Source: Lysobacteraceae bacterium NML03-0222 (lineage in GTDB: Bacteria; Pseudomonadota; Gammaproteobacteria; Xanthomonadales; Xanthomonadaceae). From it: DNA of 64,000 nucleotides. Below are positions 17,845-27,044 of the stretch, piece by piece (the stretch's first letter is position 1; each line of letters starts with the position of its first letter). The DNA is taken from the NCBI GenBank assembly GCA_002798195.1, contig NWQM01000017.1:1-64000 (forward strand), in the 5' to 3' direction. Under the pieces are notes generated by a model, which was not told the origin of the DNA, did not search any database, and saw nothing but the letters and a program-made list of their open reading frames with translations. A program made the translations under genes and the position numbers.

Positions 17845-18228
17845 ATGCCTCGCAATGCCATCCATACCGACCTTGCCCCCGCTGCCATCGGCCCGTATTC
17901 ACAGGCGGTGAAATCCGGTGCAATGGTGTTTCTCTCCGGCCAGATTCCGCTGGATCCGGCCACGGGCGAAGTGGTGGCAGGTGGCATTGAGGCGCAGGCG
18001 CGTCGTGCTTTTGACAACCTCAAGGCGGTGTGCGAGGCCGCAGGTGGCAGCTTCGCCGATATCCAGCGCCTGGGGCTTTATCTCACCGACCTGTCGCAGT
18101 TTGCCGAGGTCAATGCAGTGATGGCTGAATACTTCAGCGCCCCGTTCCCGGCGCGCTCCACCATCGAAGTCTCGGCGCTGCCCAAGGGCGTGCTGTTTGA
18201 AGTGGACGCCATTCTGGTCACCCCTTAA
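17845..18228 (+). CDS. ridA: RidA family enamine/imine deaminase
   Basis: This 127-aa protein speeds hydrolysis of reactive 2-aminoacrylate and related imines. The pattern APAAIGPYSQAVKSGAMVFLSGQIPLDP, the central NLKAVCEAAG, and the C-terminal ARSTIEVSALPKG with the conserved substrate-binding Arg (about residue 105) are typical of the RidA subfamily. It sits between spoT and recG, a common arrangement. A GGAG ribosome site precedes the ATG. Confidence 0.95.
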   Translation: MPRNAIHTDLAPAAIGPYSQAVKSGAMVFLSGQIPLDPATGEVVAGGIEAQARRAFDNLKAVCEAAGGSFADIQRLGLYLTDLSQFAEVNAVMAEYFSAPFPARSTIEVSALPKGVLFEVDAILVTP

Positions 18229-18230
18229 GC

Positions 18231-20342
18231 GTGAGCCGCAAGGCCAAACCCGCGCCAGCGATTGAGGGCGGCCATGCGCCGCTCTCGTCGTTGCCGGGGA
18301 TAGGCCCGCAAAGCGCGGAAAAACTGGCCGCCCACGGTCTTGGCCTTGTATCAGACCTGTGGTTCTGGCTGCCGCGCGACTATCAGGATCGCACCCGCCT
18401 CACCCCAATCCACGCCCTGCGAAACGGCGTGGCTGCACAGGTGGAAGGCCGGGTGCTGGCGGTGGATACCGCGTTTCGCGCACGGCCGATGCTGAAAGTG
18501 CTGCTGGGCGATGAACGCGGCAGCACCGTGACGCTCAAATTTTTCCATTTCAGAAAACAGCAGGCCGATGCCTTCCGGCAGGGCGGCAAGGTGCGCGCCT
18601 ATGGCGTGCCGCGTCCTGGGCAGGCGGGTTTGGAAATGGCGCACCCCAGTTACCGGGTGTTGGGCGATGGCGATGCGCCGCTGGATGCGTCGCTGGAGCC
18701 GGTATATCCGCAAATCGACGGTATCGGCGCGGCGCTGATGCGGAAAATCGTCAGCCATGCGCTGCGCAGCCTGCCCGGGGATGCGGCGCTGGAGCTATTG
18801 CCCGTCGGCTTTGCGCATGATGTGGGACTGCCGGGTTTGCGGCAGGCGCTGCTGTATTTGCATCACCCGCCAGCCGATGCCGATGTCGCCGCCTTGCAGT
18901 CCGGGCGGCATCCGGCGCAGCGCCGCCTGGCACTGGAAGAAATGCTTGCGCATCACCTGTCGTTGCGCCGCGAGCGCGTGGCGATGCAGCATCATGCCGC
19001 GGCGGCTTTGCCGCGCAAGCCGGGGCGTGTTGAGCAATTGCTGGCGGCCTTGCCGTTCCAGTTGACCGGCGCACAGGCGCGGATATTGGCCGAGGTCGAG
19101 CGCGACCTTGAAAAGCCGGTGCCGATGCTGCGTCTGGTGCAAGGTGATGTTGGTTCGGGCAAAACCGTGGTGGCGGCACTGGCCGCATTGCGGGCGATAG
19201 ACGCCGGGCATCAGGTTGCGCTGATGGCGCCGACCGAATTGCTGGCCGAGCAGCATCTGGCCAGCCTGCGCAGTTGGCTGGAGCCGCTGGGTGTGCGTAT
19301 CGGCTGGTTGGCGGGCAAAGTCACCGGCAAGGCGCGCGCGCAGGTGCTGGCCGAAGTCGTCACGGGCGAAGTGCAGCTCATCATCGGCACCCATGCGCTG
19401 ATGCAGGAGGGCGTTGAGTTTGCCAATCTGGCACTGGCCATTATCGACGAGCAGCACCGTTTTGGCGTGCAACAGCGGCTGGCACTGTGTGACAAGGGCA
19501 GTGGCCTTGTGCCGCATCAGCTGGTGATGACCGCCACCCCGATTCCGCGCACGCTGGCGATGTCGGCCTATGCCGACCTGGATGTGTCGGTGATTGACGA
19601 GCTGCCCGCCGGGCGCAGGCCGGTGCAGACGGTGGTGATTTCCAATGCGCGCCGCGATGAATTGATAGCGCGCATCCGCGCGGCGATTGCCGAAGGCCGT
19701 CAGGCGTACTGGGTGTGCACCCTGATTGAGGAGCAGCCAGAAGGCGAGGCGCGGATTGACGCGCAGGCGGCGGAAACCACCTTCCTGCAACTCCAGCAGG
19801 CGATGCCGGAGTTGCGCATTGCGCTGGTGCACGGACGCATGAAGTCGCAGGAAAAGCAGGCGGCGATGGCCGCCTTCAAACAGGGCGAGAGCGACCTTCT
19901 GGTATCCACCACGGTGATTGAAGTCGGCGTGGATGTGCCCAATGCCTCGCTGATGATTATCGAAAACGCCGAGCGTCTTGGTCTGGCGCAGCTGCACCAG
20001 TTGCGTGGCCGGGTTGGGCGTGGCAGCGTGCAGTCCAGTTGCGTACTGCTGTATCAGCCGCCGCTGGGCAAAATCGCACGGCAGCGGCTGGACATGCTGC
20101 GGCACAGCAATGACGGTTTTTTGATTGCCGAAAAAGACCTGGAACTGCGCGGCCCTGGCGAGCTTCTGGGGGTGCGCCAGACGGGCCTTGCACAATTGCG
20201 CATCGCTGACCTGATGCGCGATGCCGATTTGCTGCCGCAAGTGGAGCAGTTGGCCAGCCAATTGCTGCGCGATGCGCCGGAAAACGCCGATGCCATCATC
20301 GCGCGCTGGATTGGCAGCGCGCTGCGCTATGCCTCGGCTTGA
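18231..20342 (+). CDS. recG: ATP-dependent DNA helicase RecG
   Basis: This 703-aa helicase remodels stalled forks and branched DNA. The N-terminal wedge domain begins with LSSLPGIGPQSAEKLAAHGL. Helicase motifs include Walker A GDVGSGKT (about 301-308), DEQH (about 406), TATPIPRTLAM and the C-terminal QLRGRVGRG. The start is GTG, 2 bases after the ridA stop, so the two genes are coupled. Length is slightly above E. coli RecG. Confidence 0.96.
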   Translation: MSRKAKPAPAIEGGHAPLSSLPGIGPQSAEKLAAHGLGLVSDLWFWLPRDYQDRTRLTPIHALRNGVAAQVEGRVLAVDTAFRARPMLKVLLGDERGSTVTLKFFHFRKQQADAFRQGGKVRAYGVPRPGQAGLEMAHPSYRVLGDGDAPLDASLEPVYPQIDGIGAALMRKIVSHALRSLPGDAALELLPVGFAHDVGLPGLRQALLYLHHPPADADVAALQSGRHPAQRRLALEEMLAHHLSLRRERVAMQHHAAAALPRKPGRVEQLLAALPFQLTGAQARILAEVERDLEKPVPMLRLVQGDVGSGKTVVAALAALRAIDAGHQVALMAPTELLAEQHLASLRSWLEPLGVRIGWLAGKVTGKARAQVLAEVVTGEVQLIIGTHALMQEGVEFANLALAIIDEQHRFGVQQRLALCDKGSGLVPHQLVMTATPIPRTLAMSAYADLDVSVIDELPAGRRPVQTVVISNARRDELIARIRAAIAEGRQAYWVCTLIEEQPEGEARIDAQAAETTFLQLQQAMPELRIALVHGRMKSQEKQAAMAAFKQGESDLLVSTTVIEVGVDVPNASLMIIENAERLGLAQLHQLRGRVGRGSVQSSCVLLYQPPLGKIARQRLDMLRHSNDGFLIAEKDLELRGPGELLGVRQTGLAQLRIADLMRDADLLPQVEQLASQLLRDAPENADAIIARWIGSALRYASA

Positions 20343-20384
20343 GAGTGTTGTCTGCCGCCATCGTTATGGGTGATGCCAATAATG

Positions 20385-20700
20385 GCTTTTGCTTTTATTT
20401 CGCCCTGTTCGGACGCGCCGAGTAGCGCAGCGGCCAATGGAAGAAGGCTGGGCTTTGTTTGAGCAGCGCGTAGCGATGCGAATTTGCCCTGCCGCCATTG
20501 GTTGCGAGGAACGCAGGGCACCCCGCATGGCGGGGCGCGGTATCCAGGGCTGGTTTCTTTGCCTACTTTCTTTGCCAACAAAAAAAGTAGGTGCGCTGCC
20601 GGGCGCAGTCCCGGCGTTGAGTAAACATCGGTACCCAGAAGATTCTGCAACTACGCTTGGGTTTGCGCAGAATGACGGGTTTTCAGCAATAAAGTAGCTG
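20385..20700. repeat. Hairpin-rich intergenic repeat element
   Basis: The 415-base gap between recG and the nucleoside hydrolase holds no gene. It is built of nested inverted repeats: CCCCGC/GCGGGG (20521-20535), CCTACTTT/AAAGTAGG (20562-20591, around a CTTTG...CAAAA core) and GCCGGG/CCCGGC (20598-20615). The string TTTCTTTGCCTACTTTCTTT next to CGCTGCCGGGCGCAGTCCCG resembles an element I know to be scattered many times between genes in Lysobacterales and some other proteobacteria. Short frames inside are not credible genes. Copy number cannot be judged from one copy. Confidence 0.6.
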
Positions 20701-20757
20701 CGGCCTGCGTTTTGCTACGCTTGCCGGCATCACTAAAGCGCGTGCAAGCAACGGCCA

Positions 20758-21711
20758 ATGAACAACACCCCTATCCCTCTGCTGATTGATACCGACCCGG
20801 GCGTGGATGATGCGCTCGCTATCCTGATGGCCTTTGCCGATGCGCAGCATCAGGTCGTGGGGCTGACCGTGACCGCTGGCAATGTCGGTCTTGGACATAC
20901 CGTGGCCAATGCCCTGAAACTGTGCGAAGTGGCCGGGCGCGAAGATGTGCCGGTATTTGCCGGTTGCGCCACGCCGCTCCTGCATCCATCGCCGGATGCG
21001 GCCGATGTGCATGGCGCAGATGGCTTTGGCGATGTCGGGCTGGCGCCCGCTGCGCGTCATGCTGAGAGCGAACACGCCGCGCAGGCCATCATTCGTCTGT
21101 CGCACCAATATGCCGGACGCTTGCTGTTGGTGGCGTTGGGGCCTTTGACCAATATCGCACTGGCGCTGCGGCTGGACCCGACATTGCCCGAGCGCATTGC
21201 ACGGCTGGTAGTGATGAGCGGCGCAGTCAATGGCCGTGGCAATATCACCCCGTATGCCGAGTTCAATGCGTACTTTGATCCGGAAGCGGCACATATCGTA
21301 TTCGGCGCCTTTGCGCAGTTCGATGTGGCCGACTGGGAGGCAACCCTGGCGCATGGCATGGCGCATGCACAAGTGGATGAATGGTGCGCGGCCGATACCC
21401 CGCAGGCGCGCTTTTACGATGCCATCTCGCGCAAGACCCGTGCCTGGGCCAGACAGGGGCGCGGTGAGCACTGGCATAGCGCCGATGCGCTGGCGATGGC
21501 CTATGCCTTGCAGCCGGAGCTGGCAGAAACGGCAAACCATGCCCTGCATGTCGAACTGCACGGCGCAGCGCGTGGCATGACGCTGGTGGACTGGCAGGGA
21601 CTGGGCGCGCGTCCGGCCAATGCCCGCATCCTGCTGCGCTATCGGCAACAGCAGCTGGAGCAGAAAATGCGCCAGGCCATCTTGGGTGAATGCAAAGTTA
21701 TTGAAAGCTGA
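20758..21711 (+). CDS. Inosine-uridine preferring nucleoside hydrolase
   Basis: This 317-aa enzyme cleaves the N-glycosidic bond of ribonucleosides for base salvage. The Ca-binding motif DTDPGVDDALAI lies at about residues 11-22. Further marks are the LLVALGPLTNIALAL segment (about 122-136), VVMSGAVNGRGNITPYAEFNAYFDPEAA and the late catalytic His in GEHWHSADALAMAYA. Which nucleosides it prefers (RihA/B/C class) cannot be told from sequence alone. It stands alone between the repeat element and the atp promoter. Confidence 0.9.
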   Translation: MNNTPIPLLIDTDPGVDDALAILMAFADAQHQVVGLTVTAGNVGLGHTVANALKLCEVAGREDVPVFAGCATPLLHPSPDAADVHGADGFGDVGLAPAARHAESEHAAQAIIRLSHQYAGRLLLVALGPLTNIALALRLDPTLPERIARLVVMSGAVNGRGNITPYAEFNAYFDPEAAHIVFGAFAQFDVADWEATLAHGMAHAQVDEWCAADTPQARFYDAISRKTRAWARQGRGEHWHSADALAMAYALQPELAETANHALHVELHGAARGMTLVDWQGLGARPANARILLRYRQQQLEQKMRQAILGECKVIES

Positions 21712-21723
21712 ACGGATTTTGAC

Positions 21724-21753
21724 TTGTCTCGGCATTTTCACGCCTGCTATACT
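21724..21753 (+). promoter_or_regulatory. Candidate sigma-70 promoter of the atp operon
   Basis: TTGTCT (21724-21729) and TATACT (21748-21753) are separated by 18 bases and lie about 54 bases before the atpI start. The nucleoside hydrolase stop is just upstream, so this is the natural place for the operon promoter. Confidence 0.55.
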
Positions 21754-21806
21754 TCCGCCGCTTGACCGAGCCGGTTTTGGCTCTCAGCAGCACGCAGGAA
21801 AGCCCC

Positions 21807-22202
21807 ATGTATGATCCAGTCGCCCAATCCAAGCGGGTGGTGAGACAGGCCGCCCTGCGGCAGATGTTGGTGGTGGTGCTGGCCGCCGTGGTAGCCGGTT
21901 TTCTGGCTACCCAAGGCTTGCGCTTCGCACTCGGTGTTTTCGTCGGCGGTTTGGCCGTTGCCCTGGGTAATGCGCTGGCCTCGCGGGTGGCACTGGTCGA
22001 AGGGGTTGCCCCTGCCAATATCGTGCTGCTGCGCTGGTTTGCAGGCATCCTAATTCGCTGGAGCGTGTTCTTGCTGGTGATGACGGGTGCGGTGGTGGCC
22101 TGGAAGATGCCGCCATTGGCTCTGCTGGCCGGTGTATTGGTTGCACTTGTTACCCATGTGGTGTTTGTAACGCTCAAAACTGTCAGGAATCCCAACCCGT
22201 GA
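21807..22202 (+). CDS. atpI: ATP synthase protein I
   Basis: This 131-aa membrane protein has four hydrophobic segments and matches AtpI, a non-essential factor that helps assemble the c-ring. I chose the ATG at 21807 (MYDPVAQSK) because a GGAAAG ribosome site lies 5-10 bases upstream and the preceding frame is not conserved-looking. Its stop overlaps the atpB start. Confidence 0.88.
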   Translation: MYDPVAQSKRVVRQAALRQMLVVVLAAVVAGFLATQGLRFALGVFVGGLAVALGNALASRVALVEGVAPANIVLLRWFAGILIRWSVFLLVMTGAVVAWKMPPLALLAGVLVALVTHVVFVTLKTVRNPNP

Positions 22203-23005
22203 TGGCTCCCGCACAAGGTGGCGCATTGACGCCGACCGCATACATCCAGCACCACTTGCAGAATCTGGTTGCAAGCGTCGGTGAAGGCGACTTCATGACC
22301 CTGCATCTGGATACCTTCATCACCGCCGTGCTGATGGGGCTGTTCATGGTGTTCCTGTTCTGGCTGGCGACCCGCAAGGCTACTGCAGGCGTGCCTGGCA
22401 AATGGCAGGCGTTTGTCGAAATCTGCCTGGAATTTGTCCACAACCAGGTCAAGGACACCTATCACGGCAAGTCCAAGCTGGTCACCCCCATCGCCATCAC
22501 CATCTTCTTCTGGATTCTTCTGATGAATCTTTTGAAGATGATTCCGGCCGACTTCATCGCCAAGCCGCTGGAGCTTCTTGGCGTGCATTACTGGAAGCCG
22601 GTGCCGACCGCCGATGTGAACGCCACGCTTGGCATGTCCATCTCGGTATTCCTGCTGATGATTTTCTTCTCGCTGCGCGCCAAGGGCGTGGGCGGCTTCA
22701 CCAAGGAATTCCTCACCGCGCCATTTGGCAAGTGGATGATGCCGTTCAACCTGATTCTCAACATCGTTGAATGGCTGTCCAAGCCGATTTCTCTGGCGAT
22801 GCGACTGTTCGGCAATATGTTCGGCGGCGAAATCGTGTTCCTGCTGATTTGGGTGCTGGGCGGCGCTGGTCTGCTCGGCATGTTTGGCGGCGCAGCCTTC
22901 GGCCTTGGCTGGATGATTTTCCACTTGCTGGTGATTCCGCTGCAGGCCTTCATCTTCATGATGCTGTCGATTGTTTACCTCAGCCTCGTTGAAGACGCCC
23001 ACTGA
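22202..23005 (+). CDS. atpB: ATP synthase Fo subunit a
   Basis: This 267-aa membrane subunit forms the proton half-channels against the c-ring. The essential arginine is in SLAMRLFGNMFGGE near residue 200, and the C-terminal helices are typical. The ATG at 22202 overlaps the atpI stop as TGATG; an in-frame GTG one codon earlier (22199) is also possible. The gene lies first of the core subunits, as usual. Confidence 0.96.
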   Translation: MAPAQGGALTPTAYIQHHLQNLVASVGEGDFMTLHLDTFITAVLMGLFMVFLFWLATRKATAGVPGKWQAFVEICLEFVHNQVKDTYHGKSKLVTPIAITIFFWILLMNLLKMIPADFIAKPLELLGVHYWKPVPTADVNATLGMSISVFLLMIFFSLRAKGVGGFTKEFLTAPFGKWMMPFNLILNIVEWLSKPISLAMRLFGNMFGGEIVFLLIWVLGGAGLLGMFGGAAFGLGWMIFHLLVIPLQAFIFMMLSIVYLSLVEDAH

Positions 23006-23061
23006 TTTTTGCTTCACCCTTTAAGTTTCTTTCCCTTTCGTAAAACCCTTTGGAGACAACA

Positions 23062-23346
23062 ATGGAAGCTCTTGCCAACCTCGCTCAAGTCCAGTCCTTC
23101 ACCGCGCTGGCCGTCGGCATCATGATTGGTCTGGCCGCACTCGGCGCAGGCTTGGGTCTGGCCATCATGGCCGGCAAGTTCCTTGAGTCCGCTGCCCGTC
23201 AGCCGGAACTGATCCCGGCGCTGCAGGTGCGCATGTTCATCACCGCCGGCCTGATCGACGCCGCGTTCATTATCTCGGTCGCTGTCGGTCTGCTGTTCGC
23301 CTTCGCCAACCCGTTCATTGGCGAATTCGTTTCGCGTCTGGGCTGA
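23062..23346 (+). CDS. atpE: ATP synthase Fo subunit c
   Basis: This 94-aa proteolipid has two membrane helices joined by the polar loop ARQPEL. The proton-carrying carboxylate is Asp66 in AGLIDAAF, so the ring is of the Asp type seen in E. coli, and the Na-binding residue set is absent. The ATG at 23062 follows a TGGAGA ribosome site. The 56 bases before it are strikingly pyrimidine-rich (TTTGCTTCACCCTTT...), like the translational enhancer ahead of E. coli atpE that raises c-subunit output. Confidence 0.96.
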   Translation: MEALANLAQVQSFTALAVGIMIGLAALGAGLGLAIMAGKFLESAARQPELIPALQVRMFITAGLIDAAFIISVAVGLLFAFANPFIGEFVSRLG

Positions 23347-23356
23347 TTTCCGTTTG

Positions 23357-23386
23357 AGGATGCAGTCGCTTGCGTGGCTGCATCCT
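23357..23386 (+). other. Hairpin between atpE and atpF
   Basis: AGGATGCAG and CTGCATCCT form a perfect 9-bp stem with a 12-base loop just after the atpE stop. No T-run follows. It may protect the atpE message or lower expression of downstream genes relative to the multi-copy c subunit. Confidence 0.7.
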
Positions 23387-23434
23387 GAAAGCGCCCGATT
23401 GCGGGCAAACTGAAGTCAACGCCGGGATACGGAA

Positions 23435-23905
23435 ATGAACATCAACCTAACGCTTATCGCGCAAGCCATCGCCTTTGCCGGGCTGATTCTCTTGATTGCG
23501 ACCAAGATTTGGCCGCCGCTGCTGGCTGCCATCGAGGAGCGTCAAAAGAAGATTGCCGAAGGTTTGGCCGCTGCCGACAACAGCCAGAAAGCCCTTGCCG
23601 AGGCCGAAGCCAAGGCCAATGAGGAGCTGAAGGCTGCCCGTGCCAAGGCCAACGAAATCATTGAGCAGGCACATCAGCGCGCCAATCAGATTGTCGAGGC
23701 TGCCAAGCTCGAAGCCATTGAAGAAGGCACGCGCCAGAAGGCGATGATTGAGGCCGATATTGCTGCCAGCGCCAACCGCGCTCGCGAAGATCTGCGTCGT
23801 CAAGTGTCTGTGCTGGCCGTGGCTGGCGCCGAGAAACTGATTCGCCGCGAAATCAATGCAGACGTGCACAAGGCACTGCTGGAAGAATTGGCGGCCGAGA
23901 TCTAA
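23435..23905 (+). CDS. atpF: ATP synthase Fo subunit b
   Basis: This 156-aa peripheral stalk subunit has one N-terminal membrane helix (about 6-25) and then a long charged alanine-rich helix (AEAEAKANEELKAARAKANEII) that dimerises. Length equals the E. coli protein. It is 3 bases from atpH. Confidence 0.96.
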   Translation: MNINLTLIAQAIAFAGLILLIATKIWPPLLAAIEERQKKIAEGLAAADNSQKALAEAEAKANEELKAARAKANEIIEQAHQRANQIVEAAKLEAIEEGTRQKAMIEADIAASANRAREDLRRQVSVLAVAGAEKLIRREINADVHKALLEELAAEI

Positions 23906-23908
23906 ACC

Positions 23909-24436
23909 ATGAGCCAGAACGCAACCCTCGCCCGTCCTTATGCGCGCGCTGCGTGGCTGATGGCGCGTGAAGCCGGTGATGCTGCTGTCTGGTCGCAGGG
24001 GCTTGCCCTGACGGCGCGTCTGGCGGCTGACCCGGAAATCGACCGTTTGCTGGGCGATCCGCGTCTTGGCCGCGACCAGGCAGTCAAGCTGCTGGCGCCG
24101 GAAAATGCCTCCGAGGCCTTGCAGTCCTTCATCCGTTTGCTGGCCGAAAATGGCCGGATGAAACTGCTGCCGGAAATCGCAGGGCTTTTCGAGCAATACC
24201 GCGCCGAAGACCAGAAAATCATCCGCGCCAAGATTACTTCGGCCTCTGCCATGGAGCAGATTGACGTGCTGAAGCTGGCCGCGATTTTGCGTCGCCGCTT
24301 TGGCCGCGAAGTCGAAGTGGAAACAGCAGTGGATGAGTCCCTGATTGGCGGCGCCATCATCGATACCGGCGAGCTGGTCATCGATGGCTCGGTCAAGGGC
24401 AAACTGGCACGGCTTGAAGCCGCACTGGCGCAATAA
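23909..24436 (+). CDS. atpH: ATP synthase F1 subunit delta
   Basis: This 175-aa subunit links F1 to the b stalk. The N-terminus LARPYARAAWLMARE and the C-terminal ESLIGGAIIDTGELVIDGSVKGKLARLE are diagnostic. Two strong hairpins lie between its stop and atpA. Confidence 0.96.
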   Translation: MSQNATLARPYARAAWLMAREAGDAAVWSQGLALTARLAADPEIDRLLGDPRLGRDQAVKLLAPENASEALQSFIRLLAENGRMKLLPEIAGLFEQYRAEDQKIIRAKITSASAMEQIDVLKLAAILRRRFGREVEVETAVDESLIGGAIIDTGELVIDGSVKGKLARLEAALAQ

Positions 24437-24443
24437 AAACACG

Positions 24444-24508
24444 AGCTGCTGCCGCGGCTGCGGCAGCAGCTAAACCAACATCGTTGAACCGTGGATGCAT
24501 GCATCCAC
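24444..24508 (+). other. Two perfect hairpins between atpH and atpA
   Basis: The first (24444-24471) pairs AGCTGCTGCCGC with GCGGCAGCAGCT around a GGCT loop, a 12-bp perfect stem. The second (24491-24508) is the perfect palindrome GTGGATGCATGCATCCAC, ending 15 bases before the atpA ATG and just upstream of its GAAGGA ribosome site. Neither has a T-run, so RNA stability, processing or translation control is more likely than termination. Confidence 0.75.
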
Positions 24509-24523
24509 GAGAAGGAAACCAAA

Positions 24524-26074
24524 ATGGCTACCACCACGCTCAACCCGTCTGAAATCAGTGAGCTGATCAAGAACCGCATCGAGCAGGTCAAACTTGGCGC
24601 GGAATCCCGCAACGAAGGCACCGTGACCAGCGTGTCCGACGGCATCGTGCGCATCTATGGCCTTGCCGACGCCATGCAGGGCGAAATGATCGATCTGCCG
24701 GGCAATACCACCGCGCTTGCGCTGAACCTGGAACGTGATTCGGTGGGTGCCGTGGTGCTGGGTGACTATGAGCACCTGCGCGAAGGTGATGTCGCCAAGA
24801 CCACTGGCCGCATTCTGGAAGTGCCGACCGGCCCGGAACTGCTTGGCCGTGTGGTCAACGCCCTGGGTGAGCCGATTGACGGCAAGGGGCCGATCAATGC
24901 CGCCACTTCCGCACCGGTGGAAGCCATTGCGCCGGGCGTGGTGTGGCGTAAGTCGGTCAGCCAGCCGGTGCAGACCGGCTACAAGGCTATCGACAGCATG
25001 ATTCCGATTGGTCGCGGCCAGCGTGAGCTGATCATCGGTGACCGTCAGACCGGTAAAACCGCCATCGCGGTGGATACCATCATCAACCAGAAATCCTCTG
25101 GCATTAAGTGCATCTACGTGGCCATCGGTCAGAAGAACTCGACCATCGCCAACATCGTGCGCAAGCTGGAAGAAAACGGCGCCATGGCCTATACCACCGT
25201 GGTCGCGGCTTCGGCTTCGGAATCGGCCGCGATGCAGTACATCGCCGCCTATTCGGGTTGCACCATGGGCGAATACTTCCGTGACCGTGGTGAAGACGCG
25301 CTCATCATCTACGACGACCTGTCCAAGCAGGCCGTGGCCTATCGCCAGATTTCGTTGCTCCTGAAGCGTCCGCCGGGTCGTGAAGCCTTCCCGGGTGACG
25401 TGTTCTATCTGCACAGCCGCCTCTTGGAGCGTGCTGCGCGCGTCAACGAAGACTATGTCGAGAAGTTCACCAATGGCGCCGTCAAGGGCAAGACCGGCTC
25501 GCTGACCGCGCTGCCGATCATCGAAACCCAGGCGGGTGACGTCTCCGCCTTCGTGCCGACCAACGTGATTTCGATTACCGACGGGCAGATCTTCCTGGAA
25601 ACCGACCTGTTCAATGCCGGTATCCGTCCGGCGGTGAACGCCGGTATCTCGGTGTCGCGCGTGGGTGGCTCGGCACAGACCAAGATCATGAAGAAACTCT
25701 CCGGCGGCATCCGTATCGCGCTGGCGCAGTACCGTGAACTGGCGGCCTTCGCCCAGTTTGCTTCCGACCTTGACGATGCTACCCGCAAGCAGCTTGAGCG
25801 CGGCCAGCGCGTGACCGAGCTGATGAAGCAAAAGCAATACCAGCCGATGTCGGTGGCGCAGCAGGCGCTGTCCATCTATGCCGTGGACAAGGGCTATATG
25901 GACGATGTGCCGGTGGCCAAGATTGGCGCCTTTGAAGAAGGCCTCCTGGCACACTTTGCCAATAGCCTGGGTGATGTCATGAGCAAGATCGACAGCACCG
26001 GCGATTGGAATGACGAACTGGAGTCGGCCTTCAAGCAAGGCATCGAAGACTTCAAAAAGACCGGTAGCTGGTAA
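24524..26074 (+). CDS. atpA: ATP synthase F1 subunit alpha
   Basis: This 516-aa non-catalytic nucleotide-binding subunit has the P-loop GDRQTGKT (about 169-176), GYKAIDSMIPIGRGQRELIIG, and the signature PAVNAGISVSRVGGSAQ (about 368-384). The ATG at 24524 (MATTTLNPSEIS) is preceded by GAAGGA; the longer frame from 24491 runs through the palindrome and is rejected. Confidence 0.97.
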   Translation: MATTTLNPSEISELIKNRIEQVKLGAESRNEGTVTSVSDGIVRIYGLADAMQGEMIDLPGNTTALALNLERDSVGAVVLGDYEHLREGDVAKTTGRILEVPTGPELLGRVVNALGEPIDGKGPINAATSAPVEAIAPGVVWRKSVSQPVQTGYKAIDSMIPIGRGQRELIIGDRQTGKTAIAVDTIINQKSSGIKCIYVAIGQKNSTIANIVRKLEENGAMAYTTVVAASASESAAMQYIAAYSGCTMGEYFRDRGEDALIIYDDLSKQAVAYRQISLLLKRPPGREAFPGDVFYLHSRLLERAARVNEDYVEKFTNGAVKGKTGSLTALPIIETQAGDVSAFVPTNVISITDGQIFLETDLFNAGIRPAVNAGISVSRVGGSAQTKIMKKLSGGIRIALAQYRELAAFAQFASDLDDATRKQLERGQRVTELMKQKQYQPMSVAQQALSIYAVDKGYMDDVPVAKIGAFEEGLLAHFANSLGDVMSKIDSTGDWNDELESAFKQGIEDFKKTGSW

Positions 26075-26082
26075 TTGAAGCT

Positions 26083-26107
26083 GGGCGAAGGCTCTCAACC
26101 TTCGCCC
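26083..26107 (+). other. Hairpin between atpA and atpG
   Basis: GGGCGAAGG and CCTTCGCCC make a perfect 9-bp stem with a 7-base loop, followed by only three T. It lies in the 62-base gap between atpA and atpG. Confidence 0.7.
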
Positions 26108-26136
26108 TTTCCCACGACAAGCGCAGCGAGTAGAAC

Positions 26137-27003
26137 ATGGCAGGCGGACGCGAAATCAAAACCAAAATCAAGTCAGTGCAGAACACCCGCAAGGTGACCC
26201 GTGCGCTGGAAATGGTTTCGGCCTCGAAAATCCGCAAGGCTCAGGATCGCATGAAAGCCTCGCGTCCCTATGCACGGGCGATGAAGCAGCTGATTGGTCA
26301 TGTGGCGCAGGCCAATGGCAGCGACTATGTGCATCCGTGGATGGTGGAGCGCAAGCAGGTCAAGCGCGTGGGCTATGTCATCGTGTCCTCCGACCGTGGC
26401 CTGGCCGGTGGCCTCAACAACAACCTGTTCCGCAAGTTGCTGGGCGAGTTCCGCAAGTGGAACGAGCAGGGCGTGGAAGTGGACATCGTGACCATCGGCC
26501 AGAAGGCCTCGGTGTTCTTCCGCCGCATCAAGGTCAACATGATGGCCTCGGTCACGCACTTGGGCGATACGCCGCATGTTGACCAGCTGGTCGGCGTCAT
26601 CAAGGTGATGCTCGATGCCTATGACAGCGGCCAAGTTGACCGTGTTTATCTGTGCTACAACGACTTCGTCAACACCATGACTCAGCGCGCGGCGTTTGAT
26701 CAGCTGCTGCCGCTGCCACCGGCGGAGGCGCAAATGGCGCGGCATAGCTGGGATTATCTGTACGAGCCGGATGCGCAGACCGTGCTGGAGCACCTGATGA
26801 CCCGCTATATCGAGTCGCTGGTGTATCAGGCCGTGATGGAAAATGTCGCCTCCGAGCACGCTGCGCGCATGGTGGCGATGAAGGCCGCCAGCGACAACGC
26901 CACCAAGCTGATTGGTACCTTGAATCTGGTTTACAACAAGGCACGTCAGGCCGCGATTACCCAGGAAATCTCGGAAATCGTCGGTGGCGCTGCCGCAGTT
27001 TGA
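26137..27003 (+). CDS. atpG: ATP synthase F1 subunit gamma
   Basis: This 288-aa rotor shaft subunit begins MAGGREIKTKIKSVQNTRKVTRALEMV, and the C-terminal helix reads ARQAAITQEISEIVGGAAA. Both are family signatures. In the usual operon atpD follows directly; here a small lipoprotein gene intervenes. Confidence 0.97.
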   Translation: MAGGREIKTKIKSVQNTRKVTRALEMVSASKIRKAQDRMKASRPYARAMKQLIGHVAQANGSDYVHPWMVERKQVKRVGYVIVSSDRGLAGGLNNNLFRKLLGEFRKWNEQGVEVDIVTIGQKASVFFRRIKVNMMASVTHLGDTPHVDQLVGVIKVMLDAYDSGQVDRVYLCYNDFVNTMTQRAAFDQLLPLPPAEAQMARHSWDYLYEPDAQTVLEHLMTRYIESLVYQAVMENVASEHAARMVAMKAASDNATKLIGTLNLVYNKARQAAITQEISEIVGGAAAV

Positions 27004-27044
27004 TGAGCTCCCCACACAATCCCTAATTCCTTTAAGGAAACATT

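Noticed and set aside
20389..20697. Small open frames inside the recG-nucleoside hydrolase gap
   Set aside because: They run through nested inverted repeats, have no ribosome sites, and resemble the mis-called frames usual in such repeat elements.
24470..26098. Long minus-strand open frame of 542 codons opposite atpA
   Set aside because: It is a shadow of the strongly conserved atpA reading frame in GC-rich DNA; no family-like motif and no ribosome site.
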